The notes beneath the pieces were generated by a model that saw only the letters and a program-made list of their open reading frames with translations, was not told the DNA's origin and did no database searches. This document shows, piece after piece, positions 26,483 through 36,061 of a stretch of DNA of 36,061 bases (positions within the stretch are counted from its first letter, which is position 1; each line of letters opens with the position of its first letter). Made by a program: the position numbers and the translations under genes. The stretch is from NCBI RefSeq assembly GCF_028863945.1, contig NZ_JARBEA010000026.1, positions 1 through 36,061 of the forward strand. The letters are read 5' to 3'. The stretch is from Jeotgalibaca caeni (GTDB lineage: Bacteria; Bacillota; Bacilli; Lactobacillales; Aerococcaceae).

Positions 26483-27094
26483 ATGTATGAATATATGAGA
26501 GGGGAATTGGTGGCCATTCATCCGCTGTATATTGTCGTAGATGTACAAGGCATCGGATATCAAATCTATGTAGCCAATCCGTATCGTTTTTCTACTTCCT
26601 TGAATGAAGAAGTGAAAGTCTATATTTATCAAGCAATCCGAGAAGATGCGATGACGTTATATGGCTTCTTGGATGAATATGAGAAGCAACTATACTTGAA
26701 ACTGATTAGTGTATCAGGGATTGGACCAAAGAGCGGCTTAACCATTCTGGCAAATGGAGATTTCCATGGATTGATCCAAGCAATCGAGGCCGAAGATGTG
26801 CGGTATTTGACCAAGTTCCCAGGTGTGGGTAAAAAAACTGCCTCACAAATTATATTAGACTTAAAAGGAAAGCTGACCGATTTAATCGATGGGGTTGAAG
26901 TGCCGGTGATTCCAACACAAACCAGCTTCGATTCCAAGTCTCCATTCTTTGCGGAAGCTGAAGAAGCGCTGAAAGGCCTCGGTTATACAGTAAAAGATAT
27001 AGCGCGTATCATGCCGCAATTAGAACAAGACGACTCCTTCCAAAGTACAGAAGAAGTGTTGCGTCAAGCCTTCAAGCTATTGCTTAAAAATTAA
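26483..27094 (+). CDS. ruvA: Holliday junction branch-migration protein RuvA
   Basis: Tetrameric Holliday-junction binder of 203 residues. The N-terminal OB domain (about 1-63) begins [20 protein letters not shown]. Two helix-hairpin-helix motifs follow ([11 protein letters not shown] and [11 protein letters not shown], about 75-125). A C-terminal domain III (about 153-203, [10 protein letters not shown]) contacts RuvB. GAGGAG precedes the ATG. ruvB starts 20 bases downstream. RuvC is normally lacking in Firmicutes, where RecU cuts the junction. No SOS box is visible upstream, unlike recA. Confidence 0.96.
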   Translation: MYEYMRGELVAIHPLYIVVDVQGIGYQIYVANPYRFSTSLNEEVKVYIYQAIREDAMTLYGFLDEYEKQLYLKLISVSGIGPKSGLTILANGDFHGLIQAIEAEDVRYLTKFPGVGKKTASQIILDLKGKLTDLIDGVEVPVIPTQTSFDSKSPFFAEAEEALKGLGYTVKDIARIMPQLEQDDSFQSTEEVLRQAFKLLLKN

Positions 27095-27114
27095 ACAAGG
27101 AAGGGGGAGGCACC

Positions 27115-28125
27115 ATGACGGAAGAGGAACGAATGGTCTCTGCTGGAACAGACAGCCTGCAAGAAGAAGTCCTGGAAGAATCCTTACGTCCGCAAAGGTT
27201 GAGTCAGTACATCGGTCAAGATAAGGTCATTCAAGAACTAAACATTTATATTCAGGCAGCAACGTATCGAAAAGAAGCGCTGGATCACGTGTTACTATAC
27301 GGACCACCTGGATTAGGAAAGACAACACTCGCCCAGGTCATTGCTAATGAAATGGGTGTAGGAATCCACACAACGAGCGGGCCTGCGATTGAGAAGCCGG
27401 GAGACTTAATGGTTTTACTCAACGAGCTGCAACCCGGTGATGTGCTGTTTATTGATGAAATCCACCGTCTGCCTAGAATCGTCGAAGAAATACTCTACTC
27501 AGCGATGGAAGATTTTTTTGTGGATATTATAGTTGGACAAGACACAACGGCTCGTCCGGTCCATTTTACCTTGCCGCCTTTTACCTTAATTGGGGCAACT
27601 ACCAAAGCGGGAAGTTTATCTTCGCCTTTGCGGACTCGGTTTGGAATTGTTTTACGGATGGATTACTATAAAGAAGAAGATTTGAAAAACATTGTAATTC
27701 GTTCATCAGGCGTTCTGAATACAACGATTGAGTCGTCTGGGGCTGTGGAAATTGCACGACGTTCGAGGGGGACTCCGCGGATTGCGAATCGTTTATTACG
27801 ACGTGTGCGCGACTTTTCGCAAGTATATGCAGATGGAATCATTACGGAAGACGTGGCTGATCAGGCGCTTACGCTATTACGGGTTGATGAAAAAGGGCTC
27901 GATGCTATTGACCGAAGAATTTTAAGTACGATGATTGATTTTTATCATGGTGGTCCAGTGGGAATAGGTGCCATTGCGGCCAGCATTGGGGAAGACCGTG
28001 ATACAATCGAGGACATGTATGAACCATACTTATTGCAAATTGGCTTCTTGCAGCGGACGCAACGAGGCAGGGTTGTGACCGATGTGGCATATGGCCATCT
28101 CGGCTATGCAACGAAGAATCAATAA
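27115..28125 (+). CDS. ruvB: Holliday junction helicase RuvB
   Basis: AAA+ motor of the RuvAB branch-migration complex, 336 residues. Walker [10 protein letters not shown] is at 63-71 and Walker B LFIDEIH has Asp114-Glu115. Sensor 1 GATTKAG, the arginine finger region PLRTRFG and the C-terminal winged helix (about 260-330) are present. GGGGGAGG lies before the ATG. The next gene, queA, starts 28 bases after the stop. Confidence 0.97.
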   Translation: MTEEERMVSAGTDSLQEEVLEESLRPQRLSQYIGQDKVIQELNIYIQAATYRKEALDHVLLYGPPGLGKTTLAQVIANEMGVGIHTTSGPAIEKPGDLMVLLNELQPGDVLFIDEIHRLPRIVEEILYSAMEDFFVDIIVGQDTTARPVHFTLPPFTLIGATTKAGSLSSPLRTRFGIVLRMDYYKEEDLKNIVIRSSGVLNTTIESSGAVEIARRSRGTPRIANRLLRRVRDFSQVYADGIITEDVADQALTLLRVDEKGLDAIDRRILSTMIDFYHGGPVGIGAIAASIGEDRDTIEDMYEPYLLQIGFLQRTQRGRVVTDVAYGHLGYATKNQ

Positions 28126-28153
28126 TGGATATAAACAGAATAGAGGAATAATT

Positions 28154-29182
28154 TTGAAAACAAGTGATTTTGATTTTTATTTACCAGAAGAATTAATTGC
28201 CCAAACGCCATTGGAAGATCGTTCTTCCTCCCGCTTGCTCGTTTTGGATTCTGAGTCGGGGAAAACTGCAGATAAGCATTTCACCGATATTTTAGAAGAA
28301 TTCAACCCCGGTGATGCATTGGTATTGAATAACACGCGTGTCTTACCCGCTCGCTTGCATGGAGTGAAGCCTGACACAGGCGGACATCTAGAGGTGTTGT
28401 TGTTGAAAAACATCGAAGGAGACCATTGGGAAACCTTAATCAAGCACGCACGACGCGCAAAAGTAGGAACAGAAATTGTCTTTGGTGACGGTGCGTTAAA
28501 GGCAGTCGTAAAAGAAGAGTTAGAGCATGGTGGCCGAATCATCGAGTTTCAATACGACGGAATCTTCTTAGAAATTTTAGAAAGCTTGGGAGAAATGCCG
28601 CTTCCTCCTTACATCAAGGAAAAACTGGATGACCCAGACCGGTATCAAACCGTGTATGCAAAAGAAAATGGTTCTGCGGCTGCACCAACTGCAGGGTTAC
28701 ACTTTACGAATGAATTGCTTGCTGAGCTAGAAGCAAGAGGAGTGAAGATTGTTTACCTAACGCTTCATGTAGGGCTAGGAACCTTCCGTCCCGTTTCCGT
28801 AGAAGATTTGGATCAACACGAGATGCATGCCGAGTTTTATCAACTGTCCCCTCAAGCTGCAAAAGAACTAAACGAGGTTCGTGAAAAGGGTGGGAAAATT
28901 ATTGCGGTAGGAACGACTTCTATCCGTACCCTTGAAACCATCGGCACAAAATTTGATGGTGCGATTCAAGCAGATAGTGGTTGGACCGATATTTTTATCG
29001 CTCCAGGTTATCAATTCAAAGTGGTAGAAGCATTTATTACCAACTTCCATCTGCCTAAATCAACATTGGTCATGCTGGTTAGTGCTTTTGCTGGCCGAGA
29101 GAACGTATTGGCCGCATATAACCATGCAGTAAAAGAACGTTACCGCTTCTTTAGTTTTGGGGACGCCATGTTTGTTAAATAA
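28154..29182 (+). CDS. queA: S-adenosylmethionine:tRNA ribosyltransferase-isomerase
   Basis: Transfers the ribosyl part of SAM to 7-aminomethyl-7-deazaguanine in tRNA, forming epoxyqueuosine at the wobble position of GUN anticodons. The start is the TTG at 28154, eight bases after TAGAGGA, giving 342 residues (the usual QueA length) and a family-like N-terminus ending [21 protein letters not shown]. An in-frame ATG at 28082 lies inside ruvB and has no ribosome site. Conserved stretches [34 protein letters not shown] and [11 protein letters not shown] are present. tgt is not in the window. Confidence 0.95.
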   Translation: MKTSDFDFYLPEELIAQTPLEDRSSSRLLVLDSESGKTADKHFTDILEEFNPGDALVLNNTRVLPARLHGVKPDTGGHLEVLLLKNIEGDHWETLIKHARRAKVGTEIVFGDGALKAVVKEELEHGGRIIEFQYDGIFLEILESLGEMPLPPYIKEKLDDPDRYQTVYAKENGSAAAPTAGLHFTNELLAELEARGVKIVYLTLHVGLGTFRPVSVEDLDQHEMHAEFYQLSPQAAKELNEVREKGGKIIAVGTTSIRTLETIGTKFDGAIQADSGWTDIFIAPGYQFKVVEAFITNFHLPKSTLVMLVSAFAGRENVLAAYNHAVKERYRFFSFGDAMFVK

Positions 29183-29183
29183 A

Positions 29184-29217
29184 AAAAGAAGCTGGGAGAT
29201 AACCCCAGCCTCTTTTC
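29184..29217. terminator. Bidirectional terminator between queA and the yjzD-like gene
   Basis: GCTGGG/CCCAGC core with flanking AAGA/TCTT pairs. The plus strand continues TCTTTTCT and the minus strand continues with seven T, so it can end both convergent transcripts. Confidence 0.75.
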
Positions 29218-29229
29218 TATCTTTAAGAA

Positions 29230-29412
29230 TTATGAATGCTTGACTTTTGAATCAGGAAATAGGGAAGCAATCAAAAATACGATTACCGATATAAAAATGC
29301 CTAAAATGCTGGCACCTATAAAATCGTATGAATTTCCTTCTAAGGCACTGCCAATATAAAAAGCAACATGTCCCAAAATAAATCCCCAAACGAGATTGAC
29401 GATATATTTCAT
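29230..29412 (-). CDS. YjzD-like small membrane protein (DUF2929)
   Basis: A 60-residue protein with two hydrophobic segments (about 2-24 and 34-54) joined by a short polar loop, ending in a charged tail. The opening MKYIVNLVWGFILGHVAFYI matches my memory of the DUF2929/YjzD family. Function is unknown. I chose the ATG at 29410-29412, which has AGAGGTG five bases upstream; the frame is open eight codons further, but an earlier ATG would lie before that ribosome site. It is convergent with queA and divergent from dnaE, with its own promoter. Confidence 0.75.
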   Translation of the reverse strand: MKYIVNLVWGFILGHVAFYIGSALEGNSYDFIGASILGIFISVIVFLIASLFPDSKVKHS

Positions 29413-29436
29413 TTTTGCACCTCTTTTCGCATTCAC

Positions 29437-29464
29437 ATTTTACCACTTATGTAGGAAAATACAA
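29437..29464 (-). promoter_or_regulatory. Promoter of the yjzD-like gene
   Basis: On the minus strand TTGTAT (29459-29464), 16-base spacer, and TAAAAT (29437-29442), the latter preceded by TGG as an extended -10. Confidence 0.6.
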
Positions 29465-29493
29465 GTTTGAACTGAAAAGGAAGAGGTTACATT

Positions 29494-29499
29494 TATAAT
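29494..29499 (+). promoter_or_regulatory. Promoter -10 for dnaE
   Basis: A perfect TATAAT lies 25 bases before dnaE. No good -35 is at 17 bases, where ACTGAA is found. Confidence 0.45.
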
Positions 29500-29523
29500 G
29501 AATTTGAGAAAGGGGGAGAAAGA

Positions 29524-32500
29524 ATGTCTTTTGTCCAACTACAAGTAAGAAGCAGTTACTCACTACTAAAAAGTAACACAAAGCTGGCTGATTTAGTTGC
29601 CTTAGCTAAGGAAAAAGGATATCAAGCACTCGCTCTGACCGATGAAAATGTTCTGTTTGGTCAGGTCGAGTTTTTCAAGCTTTGTAAAAAAGCAGGAATG
29701 AAACCCATTATTGGCCTGCAATTGGAATTTCAAGGAATCATCCATAAACAAGAAAAATTCCCGCTTGTGCTAGTAGCTAAAAATTTAACCGGCTATCAGA
29801 AGTTGATGCAGCTTTCAACAATTTCATCTACTGGGGATGAAGAAGCCATTCAAGAAGCATTACGTCAGGGAATGGAACAAGTAATTGCTATTACTCCGGG
29901 TGAAAAAGGTGAAATAGAGCGGTTATTGCGGAATCATGAGGAAGAAAAAGCACTGCAAGTTGCTGCACACTGGAAAGAAATATTTTCTCCCCAACATTTT
30001 TATTTGGGGGTCCAGATTCACCGAAATATGCAATCGTTAATCGAACCGCTGAAACGTCTGGGTAACGATCAAAATATATCCCTGACTGCGATGCATGACG
30101 TTAGATACTTGCATGCGGAGGACCGCTTTAGCTGTCAAGTTTTGCAGGCAATTGGAAATGGTGAACAGATTGATGCAGAAGATGAGGCACGCACGGGAGA
30201 ACATTATTTGCCTGACATGGAAGAAATCAGCGCTCGCTTCACGCAGATGGGTTTAGAGAAAGAAGCAGCTGAGACGGTACGAATTGCCCAGATGATTGAT
30301 TTTGAAATTCCCCTTCGTCAATCCTTACTGCCTAGGTATCCCGTGCCGAATCAACAAGCAGCCAAGGATTACTTATTGGAGCAATGTTTAGCGGGCTTGA
30401 ATGAACGAGTTCCGGAGGCGGGAAAAGAATACCAAGAACGGATCACTTATGAATTAGCGGTCATTAATGAAATGGGATTTAATGATTACTTCTTGATCGT
30501 TTGGGATGTGATGGACTTTGCCCGTAAGAAAGGAATTTTCCCAGGAGCTGGAAGAGGATCGGCAGCTGGTTCGTTGGTTGCCTATGCTCTTCGGATTACC
30601 CATGTCGATCCGATTGCCTACAATCTATTGTTCGAACGGTTCTTAAACCGGGAACGCTACAACATGCCGGATATCGATTTAGATTTCCCGGATGACCGCA
30701 GAGATGAGGTCTTGCGGTATGTAAGGGATAAATACGGACACGATCATGTAGCGCAAATTATGACAGTAGGAACGTTGGCTGCAAAAATGTCCCTACGAGA
30801 CACGGGACGCGTTTTTGGGCTTACCCCGGCAGAAGCTGGGAAATGGTCGAATGCTGTGCCGGCTCAGCTAGGAATCCAATTACGGGATGCCTATCGAAGC
30901 TCTAAAGAATTGCAAAAGCTGGTTGGAGAATCCAAACGGAATCGTTTGCTATTTGAGACTGCTGTAAAAATAGAAGGCGTTCCAAGACACCTCTCTACAC
31001 ATGCTGCTGGGATTGTCATTAGTGACCGTCCGCTGGTAGAAACCATCCCTCTCCAACAAAGAGAAGGAGAGTTGTTCCTAACGCAATATCAAATGGGTGA
31101 CGTGGAAGAAATCGGCCTCCTAAAAATGGATTTTTTAGGCTTGAAGAACTTAACCATTTTGAATAACGCCGTTCAGCTTACGAAGCAAGAGGGAGCTCAG
31201 GCGCTTGATATCTTTTCCATTCCATTAGATGACGACGAAACACTAGCACTTTTTCGTCGGGGAGACACGAATGGAATTTTCCAGTTTGAATCTGCTGGAA
31301 TTAAAAATGTTCTGCGAAAGCTAGAACCAACTTCTTTTGAAGACTTGGTGGCGGTCAACGCTTTGTATCGTCCAGGTCCAATGGAACAAATTGATACCTT
31401 TATCAAACGTAAAAAAGGGCTGGAACCGATTGTTTACCCGCATGAGGACTTGCATTCTATTCTGGATGTGACCTATGGAATCATGGTTTACCAAGAGCAG
31501 GTCATGCAAGTGGCTTCTGCGCTGGCTGGCTTTTCATTAGGGGAAGCAGATTTGTTGCGTCGTGCGATTGGTAAAAAGCAAAAAGATGCACTCGACCGCG
31601 AGAAAGAGCGCTTCGTTGAAGGTGCCTTTCAAAAGGGATATACAAGAGAAAAGGCTGAAGAGGTGTATCGTTATATCGAACGGTTTGCCAACTACGGTTT
31701 CAACCGATCTCATTCAGTAGCCTATTCTTTTATCGCGTATCAAATGGCCTATATGAAGGTTCATTATCCTGCTGTATTCTTTGCTGCTCTCTTAAATTCA
31801 GTGAATACGCACTCTGATAAAATGCAAGAATACATGCTTGAACTTAAAAAGCATCATATTCCGCTTGCTTATCCTCATATCAACACAAGTGGCTGGCGTT
31901 TCTCTATGAAGGAAGGGAAAATCCAATTTGGTTTTGGAAGTATAAAAGGGTTAAGAAGGGATTTTGTAAAAGAAATCCTGACGGAACGAAAAGAACATGG
32001 AGAGTATCAAGACTTGGTTCAGTTTCTGCGCCGGATTTCGCCGAAATGGCTAAAAGAAGAGGTCATTCAACCTTTAATTATGAGTGGATTCTTCGACTCC
32101 TTTGGCTACAATCGAGCGACCTTGACGCATTCGCTGCCAGGTATTTTATCCAGCATTGAATACAGCGGCAATAACATTGATTTGTTCCATGTCCTGGAAC
32201 CCAAATATATCCAGCAAGAGGAATTCCCGCTAACGAAGTTAGTAGAGATGGAGGAGCAGTATTTAGGCTATTCTCTCGTGGGGCATCCGCTGGAAGAATA
32301 TTCCTATCTGTACCAAACAGGAGACATGCTCTATATTGCCGAACTGGCTGCAAAAGGTACGATTCAGACAATGGGGTTTGTGAAGGAAATAAAAAGAATT
32401 CAAACCAAAAAAGGGGACCCAATGGCCTTTATTCAAGTAACGGACGCTACAGGAATGCTGAGCGCCACGTTATTCCCGGAAACTTACTTTCAACATATGC

Positions 32501-32859
32501 GCTATTTGAAGGAAGGCTCCCTCCTTGTTTTAACGGGGAGAATGGAAGACAAACGCAAAAATGCGGAAAAAACATTTATCGTCCAAAAACTACTTCCTTT
32601 GACAGAGTATGTGAAGAAAAGGGAAGAGCACAAGAAGAAATGTTACATTCGTTTTGAAGCGAGCAATCAGCAAGAACATTCGTTTGAAAAGCTCAAATCA
32701 ATCTTGTTGGATTCTCCTGGGCAACATCCTGTTATTGTCGTCGATACCGTTTCGAATCGTAAAATCCTACTTGACCAAAAGTATCATTTCGAACCAACCG
32801 CTTCTGTTATGGAGAAACTGACTACTCTGTTTGGCTCAGAGAATGTCGTGCTGCAGTAA
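29524..32859 (+). CDS. dnaE: DNA polymerase III subunit alpha DnaE
   Basis: Replicative C-family polymerase of 1111 residues. In Firmicutes this DnaE extends RNA primers and works beside PolC. The N-terminal PHP domain (about 5-220) begins FVQLQVRSSYSLLKSN. The catalytic palm has PDIDLDF (Asp383, Asp385). HLSTHAAGIVIS and YRPGPMEQIDTFIKRK lie in palm and fingers, followed by tandem helix-hairpin-helix and a C-terminal OB domain (about 955-1030, IQTMGFVKEIKRIQTKKG). There is no exonuclease insertion of the PolC type. AGGGGGAG precedes the ATG. Confidence 0.97.
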   Translation: MSFVQLQVRSSYSLLKSNTKLADLVALAKEKGYQALALTDENVLFGQVEFFKLCKKAGMKPIIGLQLEFQGIIHKQEKFPLVLVAKNLTGYQKLMQLSTISSTGDEEAIQEALRQGMEQVIAITPGEKGEIERLLRNHEEEKALQVAAHWKEIFSPQHFYLGVQIHRNMQSLIEPLKRLGNDQNISLTAMHDVRYLHAEDRFSCQVLQAIGNGEQIDAEDEARTGEHYLPDMEEISARFTQMGLEKEAAETVRIAQMIDFEIPLRQSLLPRYPVPNQQAAKDYLLEQCLAGLNERVPEAGKEYQERITYELAVINEMGFNDYFLIVWDVMDFARKKGIFPGAGRGSAAGSLVAYALRITHVDPIAYNLLFERFLNRERYNMPDIDLDFPDDRRDEVLRYVRDKYGHDHVAQIMTVGTLAAKMSLRDTGRVFGLTPAEAGKWSNAVPAQLGIQLRDAYRSSKELQKLVGESKRNRLLFETAVKIEGVPRHLSTHAAGIVISDRPLVETIPLQQREGELFLTQYQMGDVEEIGLLKMDFLGLKNLTILNNAVQLTKQEGAQALDIFSIPLDDDETLALFRRGDTNGIFQFESAGIKNVLRKLEPTSFEDLVAVNALYRPGPMEQIDTFIKRKKGLEPIVYPHEDLHSILDVTYGIMVYQEQVMQVASALAGFSLGEADLLRRAIGKKQKDALDREKERFVEGAFQKGYTREKAEEVYRYIERFANYGFNRSHSVAYSFIAYQMAYMKVHYPAVFFAALLNSVNTHSDKMQEYMLELKKHHIPLAYPHINTSGWRFSMKEGKIQFGFGSIKGLRRDFVKEILTERKEHGEYQDLVQFLRRISPKWLKEEVIQPLIMSGFFDSFGYNRATLTHSLPGILSSIEYSGNNIDLFHVLEPKYIQQEEFPLTKLVEMEEQYLGYSLVGHPLEEYSYLYQTGDMLYIAELAAKGTIQTMGFVKEIKRIQTKKGDPMAFIQVTDATGMLSATLFPETYFQHMRYLKEGSLLVLTGRMEDKRKNAEKTFIVQKLLPLTEYVKKREEHKKKCYIRFEASNQQEHSFEKLKSILLDSPGQHPVIVVDTVSNRKILLDQKYHFEPTASVMEKLTTLFGSENVVLQ

Positions 32860-32862
32860 GCG

Positions 32863-32876
32863 TGTTACCGATAACA
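32863..32876 (+). promoter_or_regulatory. Catabolite-responsive element (cre) upstream of pfkA-pyk
   Basis: TGTTACCGATAACA fits the CcpA consensus TGWNANCGNTNWCA at every defined position. It lies just after the dnaE stop, about 70 bases before the predicted pfkA start site. That is upstream of the -35, as expected for CcpA activation rather than roadblock repression. Confidence 0.75.
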
Positions 32877-32923
32877 AAATGTTGATTTTCTCGTCAACTG
32901 CCAAAGACTTTCTCTAGGTTTAA

Positions 32924-32932
32924 TGGTAAGAT
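32924..32932 (+). promoter_or_regulatory. Extended -10 promoter of pfkA-pyk
   Basis: TGG plus TAAGAT (32927-32932) forms an extended -10. The -35 position is poor (AAGACT), which fits a promoter needing activation. The leader would be about 73 bases. Confidence 0.6.
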
Positions 32933-32951
32933 AGGGAAGAATGAAGTTTGA

Positions 32952-33974
<1,023 letters not shown>

Positions 33975-34012
33975 AATTTCTTTGAGAATAATCGGAAGAG
34001 GAGTTTTTATGC

Positions 34013-35770
34013 ATGAAAAAAACAAAGATTGTTTGTACAATCGGACCAGCAAGTGAATCGGTGGAGACACTTGTCCAATTAATCGAAGCAGGGATGAACG
34101 TTGCTCGGTTAAACTTTTCTCACGGAGATCACGAAGAGCATTTAGCACGTATCAAAAATATTCGTGAAGCTTCAAAAATTACTGGGAAAATGGTCGCTAT
34201 TCTTTTAGATACAAAAGGACCTGAAATCCGTACTCATAACATGAAAGACGGCGTTGTTTCTCTATTAACCGGGGAAACTGTTCGTATTTCTATGACTGAA
34301 GTAGAAGGAACCAAAGAAAAATTCTCAATCAGCTATGCTGGATTAATTAATGATGTAACAGTTGGATCTCATATCTTGTTAGACGATGGTCTAGTAGATT
34401 TAGAAGTAACAGATCTAGACAAAGAAAATGGAGAAATTATTACTCTTGTTAAAAACTCCGGAATTTTGAAGAACAAAAAAGGGGTTAACGTACCAGGCGT
34501 TTCCACAAACCTTCCTGGAATTACCCAAAAAGATGCAGATGATATCCTATTCGGTATCGAAAATGATGTAGACTTCATCGCGGCAAGTTTTGTTCGTCGT
34601 GCATCTGACGTACTAGAAATTGCTGAAATTTTAGAAAAACAAAACGCAACTCATATCCAAATTATTCCGAAAATCGAAAACCAAGAAGGCCTAGATAACA
34701 TTGACGAAATCCTACAAGTTTCTCAAGGCTTGATGGTTGCTCGTGGAGACCTTGGGGTAGAAATCCCAACTGAAGAGGTTCCAATCGCTCAAAAAATGTT
34801 GATTCAAAAATGTAATCGTCTAGGTAAACCAGTTATTACAGCAACACAAATGTTGGATTCTATGCAACGTAATCCACGCCCAACCCGTGCTGAAGCTGGA
34901 GACGTAGCAAATGCTATCTTCGACGGTAGTGATGCAGTAATGTTGTCAGGTGAAACAGCTGCTGGGGATTACCCAATTGAAGCAGTTCGCACTATGGCTA
35001 CAATTGCAAAACGTACGGAAGAAGCTCGTCAAGGACAAGATGCATTTGCACTAAAAGCTTACTCTAACACAGATATGGCTGAAGCAATTGGTCAATCAGT
35101 AGGACATACTGCACGCAACTTGGATATCCAAACAATTGTTGCTGCAACAGAGTCTGGACATACAGCACGTATGATTTCTAAATATCGTCCAAAAGCACAT
35201 ATCGTAGCAGTAACGTTCACTGAACGTCAAGCTCGTGGATTGGCGCTTTCGTATGGTGTGTATCCATATGTGACTGAGAAACCATCTTCAACAGACGAAA
35301 TGATGGATCTTGCAACAGTTGTTGCACAAGAAAAAGGCTTCGCTAAAGAAGGCGACCTAATCATCATTACAGCAGGTGTTCCAGTTGGTGAACGCGGAAC
35401 AACAAACTTAATGAAGATTCAACTAATCGGTACAAAATTAACAACAGGCCAAGGAATTGGCGACCGTGCAGTAATTGGTAAAGCAGTTGTAGCACACACT
35501 GCTGAAGAAGCAAATCGTAAAGCAACTGAAGATTGTATTTTAGTAGTAAAGAATACAGATAAAGACTACATGCCAGCAATTGAAAAAGCGAATGCAGTAG
35601 TCGTAGAAACTGGCGGTTTGACTAGTCATGCAGCTGTTGTTGGAATTGCGCAAGGAACTCCAGTAGTAGTAGGCACAGAAAATGCAACAACCTTGATTAA
35701 AGATGGAGAACTTATCACAGTAGATGCTCGTCGCGGAATTATTTACCGCGGTGCAACCACTGCCATCTAA
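34013..35770 (+). CDS. pyk: Pyruvate kinase with C-terminal PEP-utiliser domain
   Basis: Converts phosphoenolpyruvate and ADP to pyruvate and ATP; 585 residues. The catalytic barrel opens [15 protein letters not shown] and includes [10 protein letters not shown], the lysine-containing [11 protein letters not shown] and [10 protein letters not shown], then the allosteric domain (about 355-475). An additional C-terminal domain (about 490-585, [12 protein letters not shown]) resembles the phospho-His domain of PEP-using enzymes, as in Bacillus Pyk. GGAAGAGGAG precedes the ATG. An overlapping ATG at 34009 is out of frame. It is probably cotranscribed with pfkA. Codon choice seems strongly biased, as in highly expressed genes. 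Confidence 0.97.
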   Translation: MKKTKIVCTIGPASESVETLVQLIEAGMNVARLNFSHGDHEEHLARIKNIREASKITGKMVAILLDTKGPEIRTHNMKDGVVSLLTGETVRISMTEVEGTKEKFSISYAGLINDVTVGSHILLDDGLVDLEVTDLDKENGEIITLVKNSGILKNKKGVNVPGVSTNLPGITQKDADDILFGIENDVDFIAASFVRRASDVLEIAEILEKQNATHIQIIPKIENQEGLDNIDEILQVSQGLMVARGDLGVEIPTEEVPIAQKMLIQKCNRLGKPVITATQMLDSMQRNPRPTRAEAGDVANAIFDGSDAVMLSGETAAGDYPIEAVRTMATIAKRTEEARQGQDAFALKAYSNTDMAEAIGQSVGHTARNLDIQTIVAATESGHTARMISKYRPKAHIVAVTFTERQARGLALSYGVYPYVTEKPSSTDEMMDLATVVAQEKGFAKEGDLIIITAGVPVGERGTTNLMKIQLIGTKLTTGQGIGDRAVIGKAVVAHTAEEANRKATEDCILVVKNTDKDYMPAIEKANAVVVETGGLTSHAAVVGIAQGTPVVVGTENATTLIKDGELITVDARRGIIYRGATTAI

Positions 35771-35790
35771 GGAACTACATATGAGATCCG

Positions 35791-35832
35791 ACTGGAAGAA
35801 AGACATCTTCATGTTTTTCTTCCAGTTTTTTG
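35791..35832 (+). terminator. Terminator of pfkA-pyk
   Basis: A 16-bp stem, ACTGGAAGAAAGACAT with ATGTTTTTCTTCCAGT (one G-U), is followed by a T-run. The insertion-sequence end begins immediately after the T-run. Confidence 0.9.
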
Positions 35833-35984
35833 GGCTCTATAATATTTGGTGTTGGTGAATCATTTTGATTCACTGGCACCATTTTTGTTTTTAAATGCAA
35901 AAAGGCCAGTGAACCCCTATAATTTAGTTACCACACAAAACAACAGGAGGACTCACATGGCCCATACTCATTGTATTAAAAAAA
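35833..35984 (+). mobile_element. Left end of an ISL3-family insertion sequence, interrupted
   Basis: GGCTCT, ten bases, then GTGTTG resembles ISL3-family terminal repeats. Inside are an end-proximal hairpin, a TATAAT (35918-35923), an AGGAGG ribosome site and a transposase start codon. The element is broken at 35985 by a second sequence with the same GGCTCT-N10-GTGTTG spacing. Family assignment is from pattern memory. Confidence 0.55.
35848..35892 (+). terminator. Hairpin inside the ISL3-like left end
   Basis: A 15-bp stem (35848-35862 with 35866-35880, three consecutive wobble pairs, loop TTT) is followed by ATTTTTGTTTTT. It would shield the transposase from transcription coming out of pyk. 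Confidence 0.7.
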
Positions 35985-36007
35985 GGCTCTTTGTCAAGAA
36001 GTGTTGA
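35957..36007 (+). pseudogene. Start of an ISL3-family transposase, truncated by a second IS
   Basis: An ATG seven bases after AGGAGG starts MAHTHCIKK, resembling ISL3 transposase N-termini (small polar residues, then xCIKxLL). After nine codons the frame runs into the GGCTCT end of the next element and stops at 36005-36007 (16 codons in all). The original gene would have been about 400 codons, so this is a broken remnant. Confidence 0.5.
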
Positions 36008-36061
36008 TAGTGTATTTTTCCAGTTGCATGCAGGCTAAATTTCACAATCTATCAAGCAGTA
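35985..36061. mobile_element. End of a second ISL3-like insertion sequence, running off the window
   Basis: GGCTCTTTGTCAAGAA then GTGTTGATAG has the same spacing as the first ISL3-like end but a different middle, so it is a related, not identical, element. Only 77 bases are inside the window and no coding start is visible in them. The target is an A/T-rich run (TAAAAAAA precedes it). Confidence 0.5.

Noticed and set aside
28126-28153. preQ1 riboswitch before queA
   Set aside because: Only 28 bases separate ruvB and queA and no preQ1-type stem or C-rich loop is present.

Overview
This window looks like ordinary core chromosome of a low-GC Gram-positive coccus or rod of the order Lactobacillales. 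A Carnobacteriaceae- or Aerococcaceae-like genome is my best guess, but the family cannot be fixed from sequence reading alone. The evidence is gene content and order. There is a lipoprotein YidC, RNase Y, an endonuclease-type MutL, a Gram-positive BMP-type nucleoside ABC system, the Bacillales/Lactobacillales ymfF-ymfH-ymfI-rodZ-pgsA-cinA-recA-rny-ymdB-ricA-mutS-mutL block, ruvA-ruvB-queA directly after it, and the dnaE-pfkA-pyk order typical of lactic acid bacteria. The sporulation genes that sit in this block in Bacillus (spoVS, cotE) are absent.

Layout. Positions 1-74 look like the outer end of an IS3-family (IS150-type) insertion sequence. yidC and acyP (217-1477, minus strand) handle membrane-protein insertion and acyl-phosphate hydrolysis. 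They are divergent from a DUF1033/ComN-like gene (1600-1896). Then come ftsK/spoIIIE (1994-4426), a nucleoside-binding lipoprotein (4582-5718), its ABC ATPase and two permeases (5884-9484), and a pentapeptide-repeat protein (9552-10187). The ymfF-ymfH-ymfI operon (10284-13571), linked to EF-P modification, follows. Next are rodZ and pgsA (13656-15151), cinA (15281-16528), recA (16632-17699), rny (17907-19466), and ymdB-ricA-mutS-mutL (19638-25262). A DUF937 gene and msrB (25322-26382) precede ruvA-ruvB-queA (26483-29182). A small convergent yjzD-type membrane protein (29230-29412) is followed by dnaE (29524-32859) and pfkA-pyk (33012-35770). After the pyk terminator the window enters what looks like the left end of an ISL3-family element, whose transposase is cut after about nine codons by the end of a second ISL3-like element. 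Both window edges therefore lie in insertion-sequence DNA, which would fit a contig bounded by repeats.

How it works together. Much of the window serves DNA maintenance: FtsK, RecA, RuvAB, MutSL and DnaE. RNA turnover and translation quality are covered by RNase Y, YmdB, RicA, QueA and the YmfFHI group, envelope and shape by YidC, RodZ and PgsA, and lower glycolysis by PfkA and Pyk. The best regulatory signals are an SOS (LexA/DinR) box plus a promoter before recA, a full-consensus CcpA cre site upstream of the pfkA-pyk promoter, and a com-box-like T-run/TACGAA motif. The last is the only promoter-like element between the strong pgsA terminator and cinA. I did not find a convincing undescribed multi-gene system. 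The items most worth a second look are these control elements, a cysteine-free RicA, the nested insertion sequences and the Qnr-sized pentapeptide-repeat protein. No gene-free stretch exceeds 300 bases.
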